From Nonomuraea ceibae (GTDB lineage: Bacteria > Actinomycetota > Actinomycetes > Streptosporangiales > Streptosporangiaceae): a stretch of 64,000 nucleotides of DNA. The stretch covers positions 44,162-108,161 of the forward strand of contig NZ_JAHKRO010000019.1 of NCBI RefSeq assembly GCF_019396325.1. The letters are read 5' to 3'. The position numbers and the translations under genes were made by a program. Every line of letters starts with the position of its first letter. Within the stretch, counting starts at the first letter, position 1. A model generated the notes under the pieces. The model saw nothing but the letters and a program-made list of their open reading frames with translations, had not been told where the DNA came from and ran no database searches. Below, one piece after another: positions 47,177-56,712 of the stretch.

Positions 47177-47539
47177 TCAGACGTTGAAGCCTAGCATACG
47201 AAGCTGCTCACGGCCCTCATCGGTGATCTTGTCCGGGCCCCACGGCGGCAGCCAGACCCAGTTGATCTTCACATCGGAGACCATGCCCTCCAGGGCGGAG
47301 TGCGCCTGGTCCTCGATGACGTCGGTCAGCGGGCAGGCCGCGCTGGTCAGCGTCATGTCGATGGTGGCCACCGGCTTGGCGCCGCCGTCGGCCGGGTCGA
47401 GGTTGAGGCCGTAGATCAGGCCGAGGTCGACGACGTTGATGCCGAGCTCGGGGTCGACGACGTCCTTGAGCGCCTCCATGACCTCTTCGACGCTCGCCTC
47501 GCCGTCGAAGCCGGTCGGGGTCTCGACGGGCTTGCTCAT
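47177..47539 (-). CDS. DUF59/MIP18-family Fe-S assembly factor (SufT-like)
   Basis: 120 residues. DUF59 core: VMEALKDVVDPELGINVVDLGLIYG (20-44, two blocks) and MTLTSAACPL near 68-77 with the conserved cysteine; the C-terminus WVWLPPWGPDKITDEGREQLRMLGF is typical of actinobacterial members. These proteins help in maturation of Fe-S enzymes. Last gene of the suf operon; its ATG overlaps the sufU stop by four bases. The symbol sufT is not used because family members differ. Confidence 0.9.
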   Translation of the reverse strand: MSKPVETPTGFDGEASVEEVMEALKDVVDPELGINVVDLGLIYGLNLDPADGGAKPVATIDMTLTSAACPLTDVIEDQAHSALEGMVSDVKINWVWLPPWGPDKITDEGREQLRMLGFNV

Positions 47540-47976
47540 CGTGCAGCACTCCTCACTACAGCGTCCTTGTAGGCCATCCACGACAGCAGCGCGCACTTCA
47601 CGCGGGCCGGGAACTTGGCCACCCCGGCGAACGCGACCGCGTCGCCGAGCACGTCCTCGTCGGCCTCCACCTGTCCCCTGCCCTGCATGAGCCGGGTGAA
47701 CTCGTCGACCACCGACAGGGTCTCCTCGACGGTCGAGCCGGCGGTCAGCTCGTGCAGCACCGAGGCGGCGGCCTGGCTGATGGAGCAGCCCTGGCCGTCG
47801 TAGGAGACGTCCTCGATGCGGCCCGCGTCGCCCACCTTGACGCGCAGCGTGATCTCGTCGCCGCACGTGGGGTTCACGTGGTGAACCTCGGTGTCGTACG
47901 GCTCGCGCAGCCCCCGCCCCTGCGGGTGCTTGTAGTGCTCCAGGATCAGCTCCTGGTACATCGACTCGCCGATCAT
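47536..47976 (-). CDS. sufU: Fe-S cluster assembly sulfur-transfer protein SufU
   Basis: 146 residues. Takes sulfur from SufS. Zinc/sulfur-handling cysteines are in NPTCGDEI near 38, YDGQGCSISQAAAS near 63 and ARVKCALLSW near 125. Begins MYQELILEHYKHPQ (Actino/Firmicute SufU type, not scaffold IscU). The ATG at 47976 lies two bases after the sufS stop; the internal ATG at 47961 is an alternative start with GGCGAG nearby. Confidence 0.94.
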   Translation of the reverse strand: MIGESMYQELILEHYKHPQGRGLREPYDTEVHHVNPTCGDEITLRVKVGDAGRIEDVSYDGQGCSISQAAASVLHELTAGSTVEETLSVVDEFTRLMQGRGQVEADEDVLGDAVAFAGVAKFPARVKCALLSWMAYKDAVVRSAAR

Positions 47977-47978
47977 GG

Positions 47979-49231
47979 CTATGCGAACACCTTCTGTACG
48001 TGGTGGAGGCCGCGCACCAGGGCGTCGACCTCGCCCGTGGTGTTGTACAGGTAGAACGACGCCCTGGTGGTCGCCGGTATTCCGAACCTGAGGTGCAGCG
48101 GGCGCGCGCAGTGGTGGCCGACCCGCACGGCGATGCCGAACCGGTCGTCGAGGATCTGGCCCACGTCGTGCGGGTGGATCCCCTCCAGCGTGAACGCCAG
48201 CGTGCCGCCCCGCAGGTCGAGCGAGTCGGGCCCGATCAGGCGCAGGCCGGGCACCTCGCGCAGCGCGTCGAGCGCGTAGGCGGTGAGCTCGCGCTCGTGA
48301 GCCTCCACGGCCGCCATGCCGATGCCGGTCAGGTAGTCGACGGCCGCGCCGAGCCCGATGGCCTCGACGATCGGCGGGGTGCCGGCCTCGAACTTGTGGG
48401 GCGCGGGCGCGTACGTCGAGCGGTCCATCCAGACCGCCTCGATCATCTCGCCGCCGCCGAGGAACGGCGGCATGGCCTCCAGCAGCTCGCCGCGCGCCCA
48501 CAGCACGCCGATGCCGGACGGGCCGACCATCTTGTGGCCGGTGAAGGCCACGAAGTCGGCGTCCAGCGCCGCCATGTCCACGGGGTGGTGCGGGACGGAC
48601 TGGGAGGCGTCGAGCAGGACCAGCGCGCCGGCCCGGCGGGCGAGCGCGACCACGTCGGCGACCGGGTTGACGGTGCCGAGCACGTTCGACTGGTGCGCGA
48701 CCGAGACGATCTTCGTGCGTTCGGTGACGACGCCGTCGGCGAGGTCGAGCCGGCCCTCGTCGGTAACGCCGAACCACTTCAGCGTCGCGCCGGTGCGCTG
48801 CGCGAGCATCTGCCACGGCACGATGTTGGAGTGGTGCTCCATCTCGGAGATGACGATCTCGTCACCGGGGCCGAGCGTGAAGCGCGGGTCGGCGCACGCC
48901 GGGTTGCCGAAGCTGTAGGCGACGAGGTTGAGCGCCTCGGAGGCGTTCTTGGTGAAGACCACCTCGTCGCGCGACGGGGCGCCGATGAACGCGGCGACCT
49001 TGTCGCGCGCGCTCTCGTACGCCTCGGTCGACTCCGAGCCCAGCACGTGCATGGCGCGCCCGACGTTGCTGTAGTGCATCGCCAGGTGCTCGCGCATGGT
49101 CTCGACGACCGATGTGGGCTTCTGCGAGGAGTTGCCCGAATCGAGGTAGACGAGCGGACGCCCGCCGGGCAGCTCGCGGGAGAGGACCGGGAAGTCTTTC
49201 CTGATCCTCTCCACGTCCAAGCTGGTGGAAG

Positions 49232-49235
<4 letters not shown>
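47979..49235 (-). CDS. sufS: Cysteine desulfurase SufS
   Basis: 418-residue PLP enzyme, converts cysteine to alanine and a persulfide. PLP lysine in FVAFTGHKMVGPSGIGVLW near 233, and the persulfide cysteine in VRVGHHCARPLH near 370 within a short type II loop. Starts IRKDFPVLSREL. ATG overlaps the sufC stop (ATGA). Works with SufU. Confidence 0.96.
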
Positions 49236-49978
<743 letters not shown>

Positions 49979-49982
49979 GTGT

Positions 49983-50303
49983 TTATGACTCCTTCGAGAG
50001 CGAGACGAGGACGTCGTCGCCGTCGATCTTGACTGTGTAGACGTTCACGGGCTTGGTCGCGGGCGGGCCGGTGGGCTTGCCGGAGCGGATGTCGAAGCAC
50101 GAGCCGTGCAGCCAGCACTCCAGGGTGCCGTCGTACACCTCGCCCTCGCTGAGCTTGACCTCGGCGTGCGAGCAGATGTCGTGCAGGGCGAACACCTCGT
50201 CGCCCTTGCGCACCAGCGCCACGGGGGTCTCGCCCACCTCGACGCCGATCACCCCCTCGTCGGGGATGTCGCTGACCTTGCACACCTTCTCGTAGCCGCT
50301 CAT
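49983..50303 (-). CDS. Rieske-type [2Fe-2S] ferredoxin of the suf operon
   Basis: 106 residues. Cluster ligands are C-x-H in HDICSHAEVKL near 43 and C-x2-H in LECWLHGSCFD near 63. Of the non-heme-oxygenase ferredoxin type. Its position between sufD and sufC is conserved in actinobacteria and suggests an electron-carrying role in cluster assembly. Start ATG overlaps the sufD stop by four bases. Confidence 0.93.
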   Translation of the reverse strand: MSGYEKVCKVSDIPDEGVIGVEVGETPVALVRKGDEVFALHDICSHAEVKLSEGEVYDGTLECWLHGSCFDIRSGKPTGPPATKPVNVYTVKIDGDDVLVSLSKES

Positions 50304-51424
50304 CGTGCGAGCTCCGCCTCCACCGCGTTCATCACGCGCTCGCGCAGCTCCTCGACCTGGATCTTCTCGATGAGCTGGCCGAGGAAGCCGCGGATGACCA
50401 GGCGGCGGGCCTCGTCGAACGGGATGCCGCGGGCCTGGAGGTAGAAGATGTGCTCGTCGTCGAGGCGGCCCGACGTCGAGGCGTGCCCCGCGCCGGCGAC
50501 CTCGCCGGTGAGGATCTCCAGGTTGGGCACCGAGTCGGCGCGGGCGCCGTCGGTGAGGATGAGGTTGCGGTTGAGCTCGTAGGTGTCGGTGCCCTCGGCC
50601 GCCACCCTGATGATCACGTCGCCGATCCAGACGGCGTGCGCGTCCTCGCCCTGGAGCGCGCCGCGGTAGTCGACGTTGCTCTTGCAGTTGGGCTGCGAGT
50701 GGTCGACGAGCAGGCGGTGCTCCAGGTGCTGGCCCGCGTCGACGAAGTAGACGCCGGACAGGTCGGCGTCGCCGCCGGGCCCGGTGTAGGAGACGCTGGG
50801 CGACAGCCGCACCAGGTCGCCGCCCAGGGTCACCACGAAGCTCCGGAACGTGGCGTCCTTGGCGAGCTGGGCGTGGTGGTGGGAGACGTGCACGGCGTCG
50901 TCGGCCCAGTCCTGGAGGCTGACGACCTTGAGCGTGGCGCCGTCGCCGACGACGAACTCGACGTTGTCGGCGTAGACGGCGCTGCCCTCGTGCTGGACGA
51001 CCACGGTCGCCTGCGCCATCGGCTCGACGACGACCACGATGTGGCCGTACGCCGCGCCCTCGCCGCCGTTGCCCTTGATCTCGACGGTGATCGCGTCGCC
51101 GGGCACGGCCTCCTTCGGCACGGTCACGACCAGCGCCTTCTCGAAGCCGTTGTAGGCCTGGGCGCTGACCCGGTCGGCCGGCACGTAAGCCTTGCCGATG
51201 CGCTCGTCGTCGCGGCCGACCCACTCGGCCCGCACGCCCTCGGGCGTGTAGACCTGGGTGACCACCTGGCCGCTGGCCGCGGCCTGGCCGTTGTGCAGCC
51301 CCTTCAGGCGCGACAGCGGCGTGAAGCGCCACGCCTCCTCGCGGCCCGTGGGGACCTCGAAGTCGGCCAGGTCGTACGACGCCTTCTCGTGCAGGGTCGA
51401 CAGGGGCTTCTCGTTCAGGCCCAT
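50300..51424 (-). CDS. sufD: Fe-S assembly protein SufD
   Basis: 374 residues, beta-helix scaffold subunit pairing with SufB. N-terminal FEVPTGREEAWRFTPLSRL near 22-40; C-terminal GHASTSGRLDDEHIFYLQARGI near 312-333 (two blocks) and RRLVIRGFLGQLIEKI carry the family signature. ATG overlaps the sufB stop as TGATG, its own stop overlaps the ferredoxin start. Confidence 0.95.
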   Translation of the reverse strand: MGLNEKPLSTLHEKASYDLADFEVPTGREEAWRFTPLSRLKGLHNGQAAASGQVVTQVYTPEGVRAEWVGRDDERIGKAYVPADRVSAQAYNGFEKALVVTVPKEAVPGDAITVEIKGNGGEGAAYGHIVVVVEPMAQATVVVQHEGSAVYADNVEFVVGDGATLKVVSLQDWADDAVHVSHHHAQLAKDATFRSFVVTLGGDLVRLSPSVSYTGPGGDADLSGVYFVDAGQHLEHRLLVDHSQPNCKSNVDYRGALQGEDAHAVWIGDVIIRVAAEGTDTYELNRNLILTDGARADSVPNLEILTGEVAGAGHASTSGRLDDEHIFYLQARGIPFDEARRLVIRGFLGQLIEKIQVEELRERVMNAVEAELAR

Positions 51425-52836
51425 CAGCCGACGGCTCCTTCCATCTGCAGCTCGATCAGCCGGTTCAGCTCGAGCGCGTATTCCATGGGCAGCTCACGCG
51501 CGATCGGCTCCACGAAGCCGCGCACGATCATCGCCATCGCCTCGTCCTCTTCGAGCCCGCGGCTCATGAGGTAGAACAGCTGGTCCTCGCTGACCTTGGA
51601 GACCGTGGCCTCGTGGCCCATCGAGACGTCGTCCTCGCGGACGTCGACGTACGGGTAGGTGTCGGAGCGGCTGATCTGGTCGACGAGCAGGGCGTCGCAC
51701 TTGACGGTGCTGGCGCTGCCGTGGGCGCCCTCCTCGATCTGCACGAGACCGCGGTAGGAGGTGCGGCCGCCGCCGCGCGCCACCGACTTGGAGATGACGC
51801 TGGAGCTCGTGTTGGGCGCCAGGTGCACCATCTTGGAGCCGGCGTCCTGGTGCTGGCCCTCGCCGGCGAACGCGACGCTCAGCGTCTCGCCCTTGGCGTG
51901 CTGGCCCATCAGGTAGACGGCCGGGTACTTCATGGTGACCTTGGAGCCGATGTTGCCGTCGATCCACTCCATGGTCGCGCCCTCGTAGGCGACGGCGCGC
52001 TTGGTGACCAGGTTGTAGACGTTGTTCGACCAGTTCTGGATGGTCGTGTAACGGCAGCGGGCGTTCTTCTTCACGATGATCTCGACGACCGCGGAGTGCA
52101 GCGAGTCGGAGGAGTAGATCGGCGCGGTGCAGCCCTCGACGTAGTGCACGTAGCTGTTCTCGTCGACGATGATGAGCGTCCGCTCGAACTGGCCCATGTT
52201 CTCGGTGTTGATCCGGAAGTAGGCCTGGAGCGGGATCTCGACCTCGACGTTCGGCGGCACGTAGATGAACGAGCCACCGGACCACACGCTGGTGTTGAGA
52301 GCGGCGAACTTGTTGTCGCCCACCGGGATCACCGAGCCGAAGTACTCCTTGAAGAGCTCCTCGTGCTCGCGCAGGCCCGTGTCGGTGTCGACGAAGATGA
52401 CGCCTTTCTCCTCAAGGTCCTCACGGATCTTGTGGTAGACGACCTCGGACTCGTACTGGGCCGCGACGCCGGCGATGAGGCGCTGCTTCTCCGCCTCGGG
52501 GATGCCGAGCTTGTCGTAGGTGTTCTTGATGTCCTCGGGCAGCTCGTCCCAGGAAGCGGCCTGCTTCTCGGTGGAGCGCACGAAGTACTTGATGTTGTCG
52601 AAGTCGATGCCGGTGAGGTCGGAGCCCCAGGTCGGCAGCGGCTTCTTGCCGAACAGGCGGAGCCCCTTCAGGCGAAGGTCGAGCATCCACTCCGGCTCGT
52701 TCTTGAGCGCGGAGATGTCTCGGACGACCTCCTCGGACAGGCCGCGCTTGGCCGCGGCCCCGGCGGCGTCGGGGTCGGCCCAGCCGAACTTGTAATTCCC
52801 GAGGCCTTCCAGCTCCGGGCGGTCGGTGACAGTCAC
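51424..52836 (-). CDS. sufB: Fe-S assembly protein SufB
   Basis: 470 residues, main scaffold subunit. [18 protein letters not shown] near 83, [20 protein letters not shown] near 185, [18 protein letters not shown] near 230 and [20 protein letters not shown] near 255 are the conserved core; C-terminal [19 protein letters not shown] matches SufB. No intein is present, unlike in mycobacteria. GTG start at 52836, eight bases after AAGGAG, overlapping the sufR stop (GTGA). Confidence 0.97.
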   Translation of the reverse strand: MTVTDRPELEGLGNYKFGWADPDAAGAAAKRGLSEEVVRDISALKNEPEWMLDLRLKGLRLFGKKPLPTWGSDLTGIDFDNIKYFVRSTEKQAASWDELPEDIKNTYDKLGIPEAEKQRLIAGVAAQYESEVVYHKIREDLEEKGVIFVDTDTGLREHEELFKEYFGSVIPVGDNKFAALNTSVWSGGSFIYVPPNVEVEIPLQAYFRINTENMGQFERTLIIVDENSYVHYVEGCTAPIYSSDSLHSAVVEIIVKKNARCRYTTIQNWSNNVYNLVTKRAVAYEGATMEWIDGNIGSKVTMKYPAVYLMGQHAKGETLSVAFAGEGQHQDAGSKMVHLAPNTSSSVISKSVARGGGRTSYRGLVQIEEGAHGSASTVKCDALLVDQISRSDTYPYVDVREDDVSMGHEATVSKVSEDQLFYLMSRGLEEDEAMAMIVRGFVEPIARELPMEYALELNRLIELQMEGAVG

Positions 52837-53543
52837 CTTCCGGTCTCCTTGTTCTTATCGATGGCTCTATGTGCGGGCCCCAGCGTCTGGGGGCTGACGT
52901 GCGTGGTGCAGACCCCGTCGCCGTGCGCGATCGTGGCCAGGCGCTGCACCGGGGTGCCGAGCAGTTGCGCGAACGCCTCCGTCTCGGCCTCGCACAGCTG
53001 CGGGAACTCCGCGGCCGCGTGCGCCACCGGGCAGTGGTGCTGGCAGAGCTGGTCGCCGCCGGACTTGGCCTTGCTGGCCGAGGCCGCGTAACCCTCCGCC
53101 GACAGCGCCTGCGCCAGGACCTGGACCCGCTGGTCGGCCGGCACCGCCCGCATGACCGGCTCCATCCGCCGCAGCAGGCCGGAAACCTGTGAGCGGGCGA
53201 AGTCGGACACGGCTTCTTCTCCCATGCGCTCTGCCAGGAAACGCAGCGCGCTCCCGGCCAGATCGTCATAGGCGTGCTCGAAGGCACTGCGCCCCGCGTC
53301 GGTGATGGCGAACAGCTTGGCCGGCCGCCCGCGCCCGCGCTGACCGCGCTGGCGCCCGGTGCGAGGCTCGATCATCCCGTCGGTCAGCAGCGCGTCGAGG
53401 TGACGGCGGACGGCCGCGGGCGTGAGCCCGAGCCGCTCGCCCAGCGCCGCCGCGGCGATGGGACCGTGTTCCAGGATCAGCCGGGCCACGCGCGCACGGG
53501 TGCTGCGCTCGCTGCCTGGCTCGATCGTGGGCACGTTTTTCAC
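52833..53543 (-). CDS. sufR: Fe-S cluster-binding repressor SufR
   Basis: 236 residues. N-terminal winged helix (about 15-80: [36 protein letters not shown] in two blocks), then a helical region and a C-terminal cysteine set ([32 protein letters not shown], near 180-225) that fits the [4Fe-4S] ligands of SufR. First gene of the operon, so autoregulated. The start is uncertain: the GTG at 53543 lies inside a match to the SufR operator; the GTG at 53533 is an alternative. Confidence 0.9.
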   Translation of the reverse strand: MKNVPTIEPGSERSTRARVARLILEHGPIAAAALGERLGLTPAAVRRHLDALLTDGMIEPRTGRQRGQRGRGRPAKLFAITDAGRSAFEHAYDDLAGSALRFLAERMGEEAVSDFARSQVSGLLRRMEPVMRAVPADQRVQVLAQALSAEGYAASASKAKSGGDQLCQHHCPVAHAAAEFPQLCEAETEAFAQLLGTPVQRLATIAHGDGVCTTHVSPQTLGPAHRAIDKNKETGR

Positions 53544-53554
53544 AACATCAGTGT
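53540..53554 (-). promoter_or_regulatory. SufR operator
   Basis: Minus-strand ACACT-GATGT-TGTGA fits ACACT-N5-TGTGA, which I recall as the operator reported for Mycobacterium tuberculosis SufR. It overlaps the assigned sufR start codon, which would suit a leaderless transcript with the operator at the start site. Confidence 0.6.
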
Positions 53555-53614
53555 GCCGTAATTCCTTCCCGCATCTCAAATGAATCCGGAGGACCCGGCA
53601 ATGCAATTTCTCAC

Positions 53615-53633
53615 GCAGGGTAGGCTTACCTAA
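53615..53633 (-). promoter_or_regulatory. DtxR/IdeR-like iron box upstream of suf
   Basis: Minus-strand TTAGGTAAGCCTACCCTGC matches 14 of 19 positions of the IdeR consensus (TTAGGTTAGGCTAACCTAA), with the left half nearly perfect. It lies 72 bases upstream of sufR and overlaps the end of the neighbouring transporter gene. Confidence 0.5.
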
Positions 53634-54850
53634 TTTCGCTGGCGTCCCAGGATGCCGAAGCTGAGCGCCGAAGCGGCCATCAGGGCGAGCATCAGCGCGG
53701 CCATCGGCACGGCGGTGTCCTGGCCGGCCAGGCCCACCAGCGGGGCCGCGACCGCCCCCAGCGCGAACTGCAGGACGCCCAGCAGCGCCGAGGCCGACCC
53801 GGCGACCTGCGGGGGCTGCCCGGCCAGCGCCAGCGCGCCGGTGCCCGGCAGGACGAGCCCCTGGCCGCACATGATGACGAACAGCCCCGCCACGATACCC
53901 GCCAGCCCCAGCCCGGTGACCGCGGCGGCCAGCAGCAGCCCGCCTCCCGCCAGGCTCACGAACAGGCCGGCGAACACCAGCCGCGCCGGCCGGACCCGGC
54001 CCGACAGCCTGCCGCCGACCTGGGCCATCACGGTCAGGCCGAGCGCGTTGAGCCCGAAGATGAGCGAATACTGCTGGGGCGTGGCCGCGTACACCTCCTG
54101 CAGCACGAACGGCGAGCCGGAGATGTAGGCGAACATGGCGGCGAAGGCCAGCCCGGCCGTGAGCGCGCAGCCCATGAACGCGCGGTCGCGCAGCAGGGCC
54201 CAGAACGTGGCCAGCGTGTGCTTGAGCCCGCCGCCCTCCCGCTGCTCGGCGGGCAGCGTCTCGCGCACGCCCGGCAGGACGGCCAGCAGCAGCACCAGCC
54301 CGGCCAGGCTGAGCGCGACGAACACGCCGCGCCAGGAGGTGAAGGCCAGCAGCTGCGCGCCCGCCACCGGGGCCAGGATCGGCGCCAGGCCGCTGACCAG
54401 CATGAGGGTGGCGAAGATGCGGGCGATGGCGGGCCCGTCGTACAGGTCGCGGACCACGGCCCGGACGATGACCAGCGCGGCCCCGCCGAGCATCCCCTGC
54501 AGCAGCCGCAGCACGATCAGCACGGGCACCGACGGCGCGAAGGCGCACAGCAGCGACGTCAGCGCGAACCCGGCCACGCCGACGATCAGCGGCAGCCGCC
54601 GCCCGCGCACGTCGCTCACGGGCCCGGCGATCACCTGGCCGGCCGACACGCCGATGAGACAGGCGGTGAGCGTGAGCTGGACCTGGGCGGCGGGGCTGAG
54701 CATCTCGCCGCTGATGGCGGGCAGCGCGGGCAGGTACATGTCGATGGACAGCGGCCCGATCGCCGACAGCGCGCCCAGGATGAGGAGCAGGAGCCCCCGT
54801 CGCTCCTTGACGACGGCCGGTTGCGACTGCGTGGCCTCTGCCACGGACAT
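53630..54850 (-). CDS. Bcr/CflA family drug exporter (MFS)
   Basis: 406 residues, 12 membrane helices, DHA1 family. SIDMYLPALPAIS near 35-47 is the Bcr/CflA signature; GPVSDVRGRRLPL near 75 is motif A, VRAVVRDLYDG near 128 and GLAPILAPVAGA near 150 are typical. Exports compounds such as bicyclomycin or amino acids in relatives. ATG at 54850 with AAAGGGG upstream; -10-like CATAAT at about 54930 on the minus strand. Its end overlaps the iron box of the suf operon. Confidence 0.9.
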   Translation of the reverse strand: MSVAEATQSQPAVVKERRGLLLLILGALSAIGPLSIDMYLPALPAISGEMLSPAAQVQLTLTACLIGVSAGQVIAGPVSDVRGRRLPLIVGVAGFALTSLLCAFAPSVPVLIVLRLLQGMLGGAALVIVRAVVRDLYDGPAIARIFATLMLVSGLAPILAPVAGAQLLAFTSWRGVFVALSLAGLVLLLAVLPGVRETLPAEQREGGGLKHTLATFWALLRDRAFMGCALTAGLAFAAMFAYISGSPFVLQEVYAATPQQYSLIFGLNALGLTVMAQVGGRLSGRVRPARLVFAGLFVSLAGGGLLLAAAVTGLGLAGIVAGLFVIMCGQGLVLPGTGALALAGQPPQVAGSASALLGVLQFALGAVAAPLVGLAGQDTAVPMAALMLALMAASALSFGILGRQRN

Positions 54851-54923
54851 GCGTACCCCTTTCCCCGCAGGCGGTGTGGCCCACGAGGGCCGAGGGGTCA
54901 AACCATCATCTGGTCCCCCGAAT

Positions 54924-54992
54924 TCCCAATTATGGGATAAATTTCGGCCAGCTTGCCCTGCGGGCCGGACCGGCCCCGGCAGTCCCTAAACT
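54924..54992. promoter_or_regulatory. Divergent promoter region, Bcr exporter and ABC-2 operon
   Basis: An AT-rich patch has the dyad TCCCA-ATTA-TGGGA (54924-54937), inside which CATAAT on the minus strand is a -10 candidate for the Bcr gene. On the plus strand TAAACT (54987-54992) ends seven bases before the ABC ATPase ATG, suggesting a leaderless transcript. Confidence 0.45.
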
Positions 54993-54999
54993 CGTGCGC

Positions 55000-55908
55000 A
55001 TGGAATCCCCAGCCGTCGAGATCGCGGACCTGGTCAAGCGCTATGGCGGCACCACCGCGGTCGACGGCCTCAGCATGCTGGCCGCGCGCGGCGCGGTCAC
55101 CGCCGTCCTCGGTCCCAACGGCGCCGGCAAGACCTCGACGGTGGAGATCTGCGAGGGGTTCCGCAAAGCCGACGCCGGCACGGTGCGGGTGCTCGGCAGC
55201 GCCCCCGACGCCGCCGCGCTGCGCCCCCGGGTGGGCGTCATGCTGCAGTCCGGCGGGGTCCCGCCTGCGATGCGCTGCGCCGAGTGGCTGCGGCTGGTCG
55301 CCCGCTTCTACGCCCGTCCCCTCGACCCGGGCGCGCTGCTGGAGCGCCTCGGCCTCTCCGATCACGTACGGACCCCGTACCGGAGGCTGTCGGGCGGCCA
55401 GCAGCAGCGGCTGTCGCTGGCCGCGGCCGTCATCGGCAGGCCCGAGCTGGTCTTCCTGGACGAGCCGACGGCCGGGCTCGACCCGCAGGCCAGGCACGCG
55501 TGCTGGGAGCTGGTCGGCGAGCTGCGCGCCGCCGGGGTGTCGGTGGTGCTGACCACCCACCACATGGACGAGGCCGAGCGGCTGGCCGACAAGGTCGTCA
55601 TCATCGACCGCGGCCGGGTGGTGGCCGAGGGCAGTCCCGCCACGCTGACCGGCGCCGAGCGGCAGCTCCGGTTCCGCGCCCGGCCGGGGCTGGGGCTGGA
55701 GGAGCTGCTCAACGCGCTGCCGGCCGGGAGCGCGGCCAAGGAGTCGCCGGCCGGCCACTACATCATCGAGGGCCAGGTGGACCCGGAGCTGCTGGCCACC
55801 GTGACGGCCTGGTGCGCGGCGGAGGGCGTCACGGCCGACGACCTGCGCATCGAGCGCCGCACGCTGGAAGACGTGTTCCTGGAGCTGACGGGCAGGGAGC
55901 TGCGATGA
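55000..55908 (+). CDS. ABC-2 exporter ATPase (drug-resistance type)
   Basis: 302 residues. Walker A GPNGAGKTS near 40, signature LSGGQQQRLSLAAAVIG near 130, Walker B LVFLDEPTAGLDPQAR near 149, H-loop VVLTTHHMDEAE near 184. C-terminal extension (about 220-302) as in DrrA-like and YadG-like ATPases. No ribosome-binding site: leaderless from TAAACT. Overlaps the permease start by four bases (ATGA). Confidence 0.92.
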   Translation: MESPAVEIADLVKRYGGTTAVDGLSMLAARGAVTAVLGPNGAGKTSTVEICEGFRKADAGTVRVLGSAPDAAALRPRVGVMLQSGGVPPAMRCAEWLRLVARFYARPLDPGALLERLGLSDHVRTPYRRLSGGQQQRLSLAAAVIGRPELVFLDEPTAGLDPQARHACWELVGELRAAGVSVVLTTHHMDEAERLADKVVIIDRGRVVAEGSPATLTGAERQLRFRARPGLGLEELLNALPAGSAAKESPAGHYIIEGQVDPELLATVTAWCAAEGVTADDLRIERRTLEDVFLELTGRELR

Positions 55909-56675
55909 GCGCCACGCTGGACTTCACCCCCGCGCCGGGGGCGGCGCCGTTCCCGCGCATGGTGCTGGCGCAGGCCGGGGCCGAGATCCGGGCCATGCTG
56001 CGCAACGGCGAGCAGCTGCTGCTCACGATGATCATCCCGGTGCTGCTGCTGGTCGGCTTCTCGGTGGCGCCGCTCATCGACGTGGGCGGCGGCGACCGGG
56101 TGGCGTTCCTCGCGCCGGGCGTGCTGGCGCTGGCGGTGATGTCGACGGCGTTCACCGGGCAGGCGATCGCCACCGGGTTCGAGCGGCGCTACGGGGTGCT
56201 CAGGCGGCTGGGCGCCACGCCGCTGTCGCGGGGCGGGCTCATGCTGGCCAAGACGGCCGCGGTGATCGCGGTGGAGGCCATCCAGGTCGTGGTGATCGTC
56301 GTGGTGGCGCTGGCGCTGGGCTGGCAGCCGCACGGGTCGCCGTTCGCCGCCGCGCTGCTGGTGCTGCTGGGCACCGCCGCGTTCAGCGGGCTCGGGCTGC
56401 TCATGGCCGGCCTGCTGCGGGCCGAGGCGACGCTGGCCGCCGCCAACCTGGTCTACCTGCTGCTGCTGGCGGCGGGCGGGGTGGTGTTCCCGCTGGCGAA
56501 GTTCCCCGCGTCGGTGCGGCCGGTGCTGGAGCTGCTGCCGATCTCGGCGCTGACCGGCGGGCTGCGCGCGGTCCTGTCGGGCGGCGCGGCGCTGCCGCTG
56601 GGCGCGCTCGCCGTGCTGGCCGTCTGGGCGCTGGCCTCCCTGGGCCTGGCCGCCCGCACCTTCCGCTGGGAATGA
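55905..56675 (+). CDS. ABC-2 exporter permease
   Basis: 256 residues, six membrane helices, ABC-2 type membrane subunit. Start AEIRAMLRNGEQLLLTMIIPVLLL is the usual first-helix region, and GFERRYGVLRRLGATPLSRG near 103 the coupling segment; GVVFPLAKFPASVRPVLELLPISALTGGLR (two blocks, near 200-230) is typical. Pairs with the ATPase upstream. Heme O/drug exporter-like; substrate unknown. Confidence 0.9.
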   Translation: MSATLDFTPAPGAAPFPRMVLAQAGAEIRAMLRNGEQLLLTMIIPVLLLVGFSVAPLIDVGGGDRVAFLAPGVLALAVMSTAFTGQAIATGFERRYGVLRRLGATPLSRGGLMLAKTAAVIAVEAIQVVVIVVVALALGWQPHGSPFAAALLVLLGTAAFSGLGLLMAGLLRAEATLAAANLVYLLLLAAGGVVFPLAKFPASVRPVLELLPISALTGGLRAVLSGGAALPLGALAVLAVWALASLGLAARTFRWE

Positions 56676-56712
56676 CGCGCGCCGGGACTGGCCCGCGTGA
56701 CGACGCCCTGGC

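Noticed and set aside
44802..47414. 870-codon plus-strand frame opposite the helicase
   Set aside because: Mirror of the RGG repeats and the helicase core; valine/alanine repeats, no recognisable motif, no ribosome-binding site.
51424..52836. Intein in SufB as in mycobacteria
   Set aside because: The protein is full-length and uninterrupted at 470 residues.
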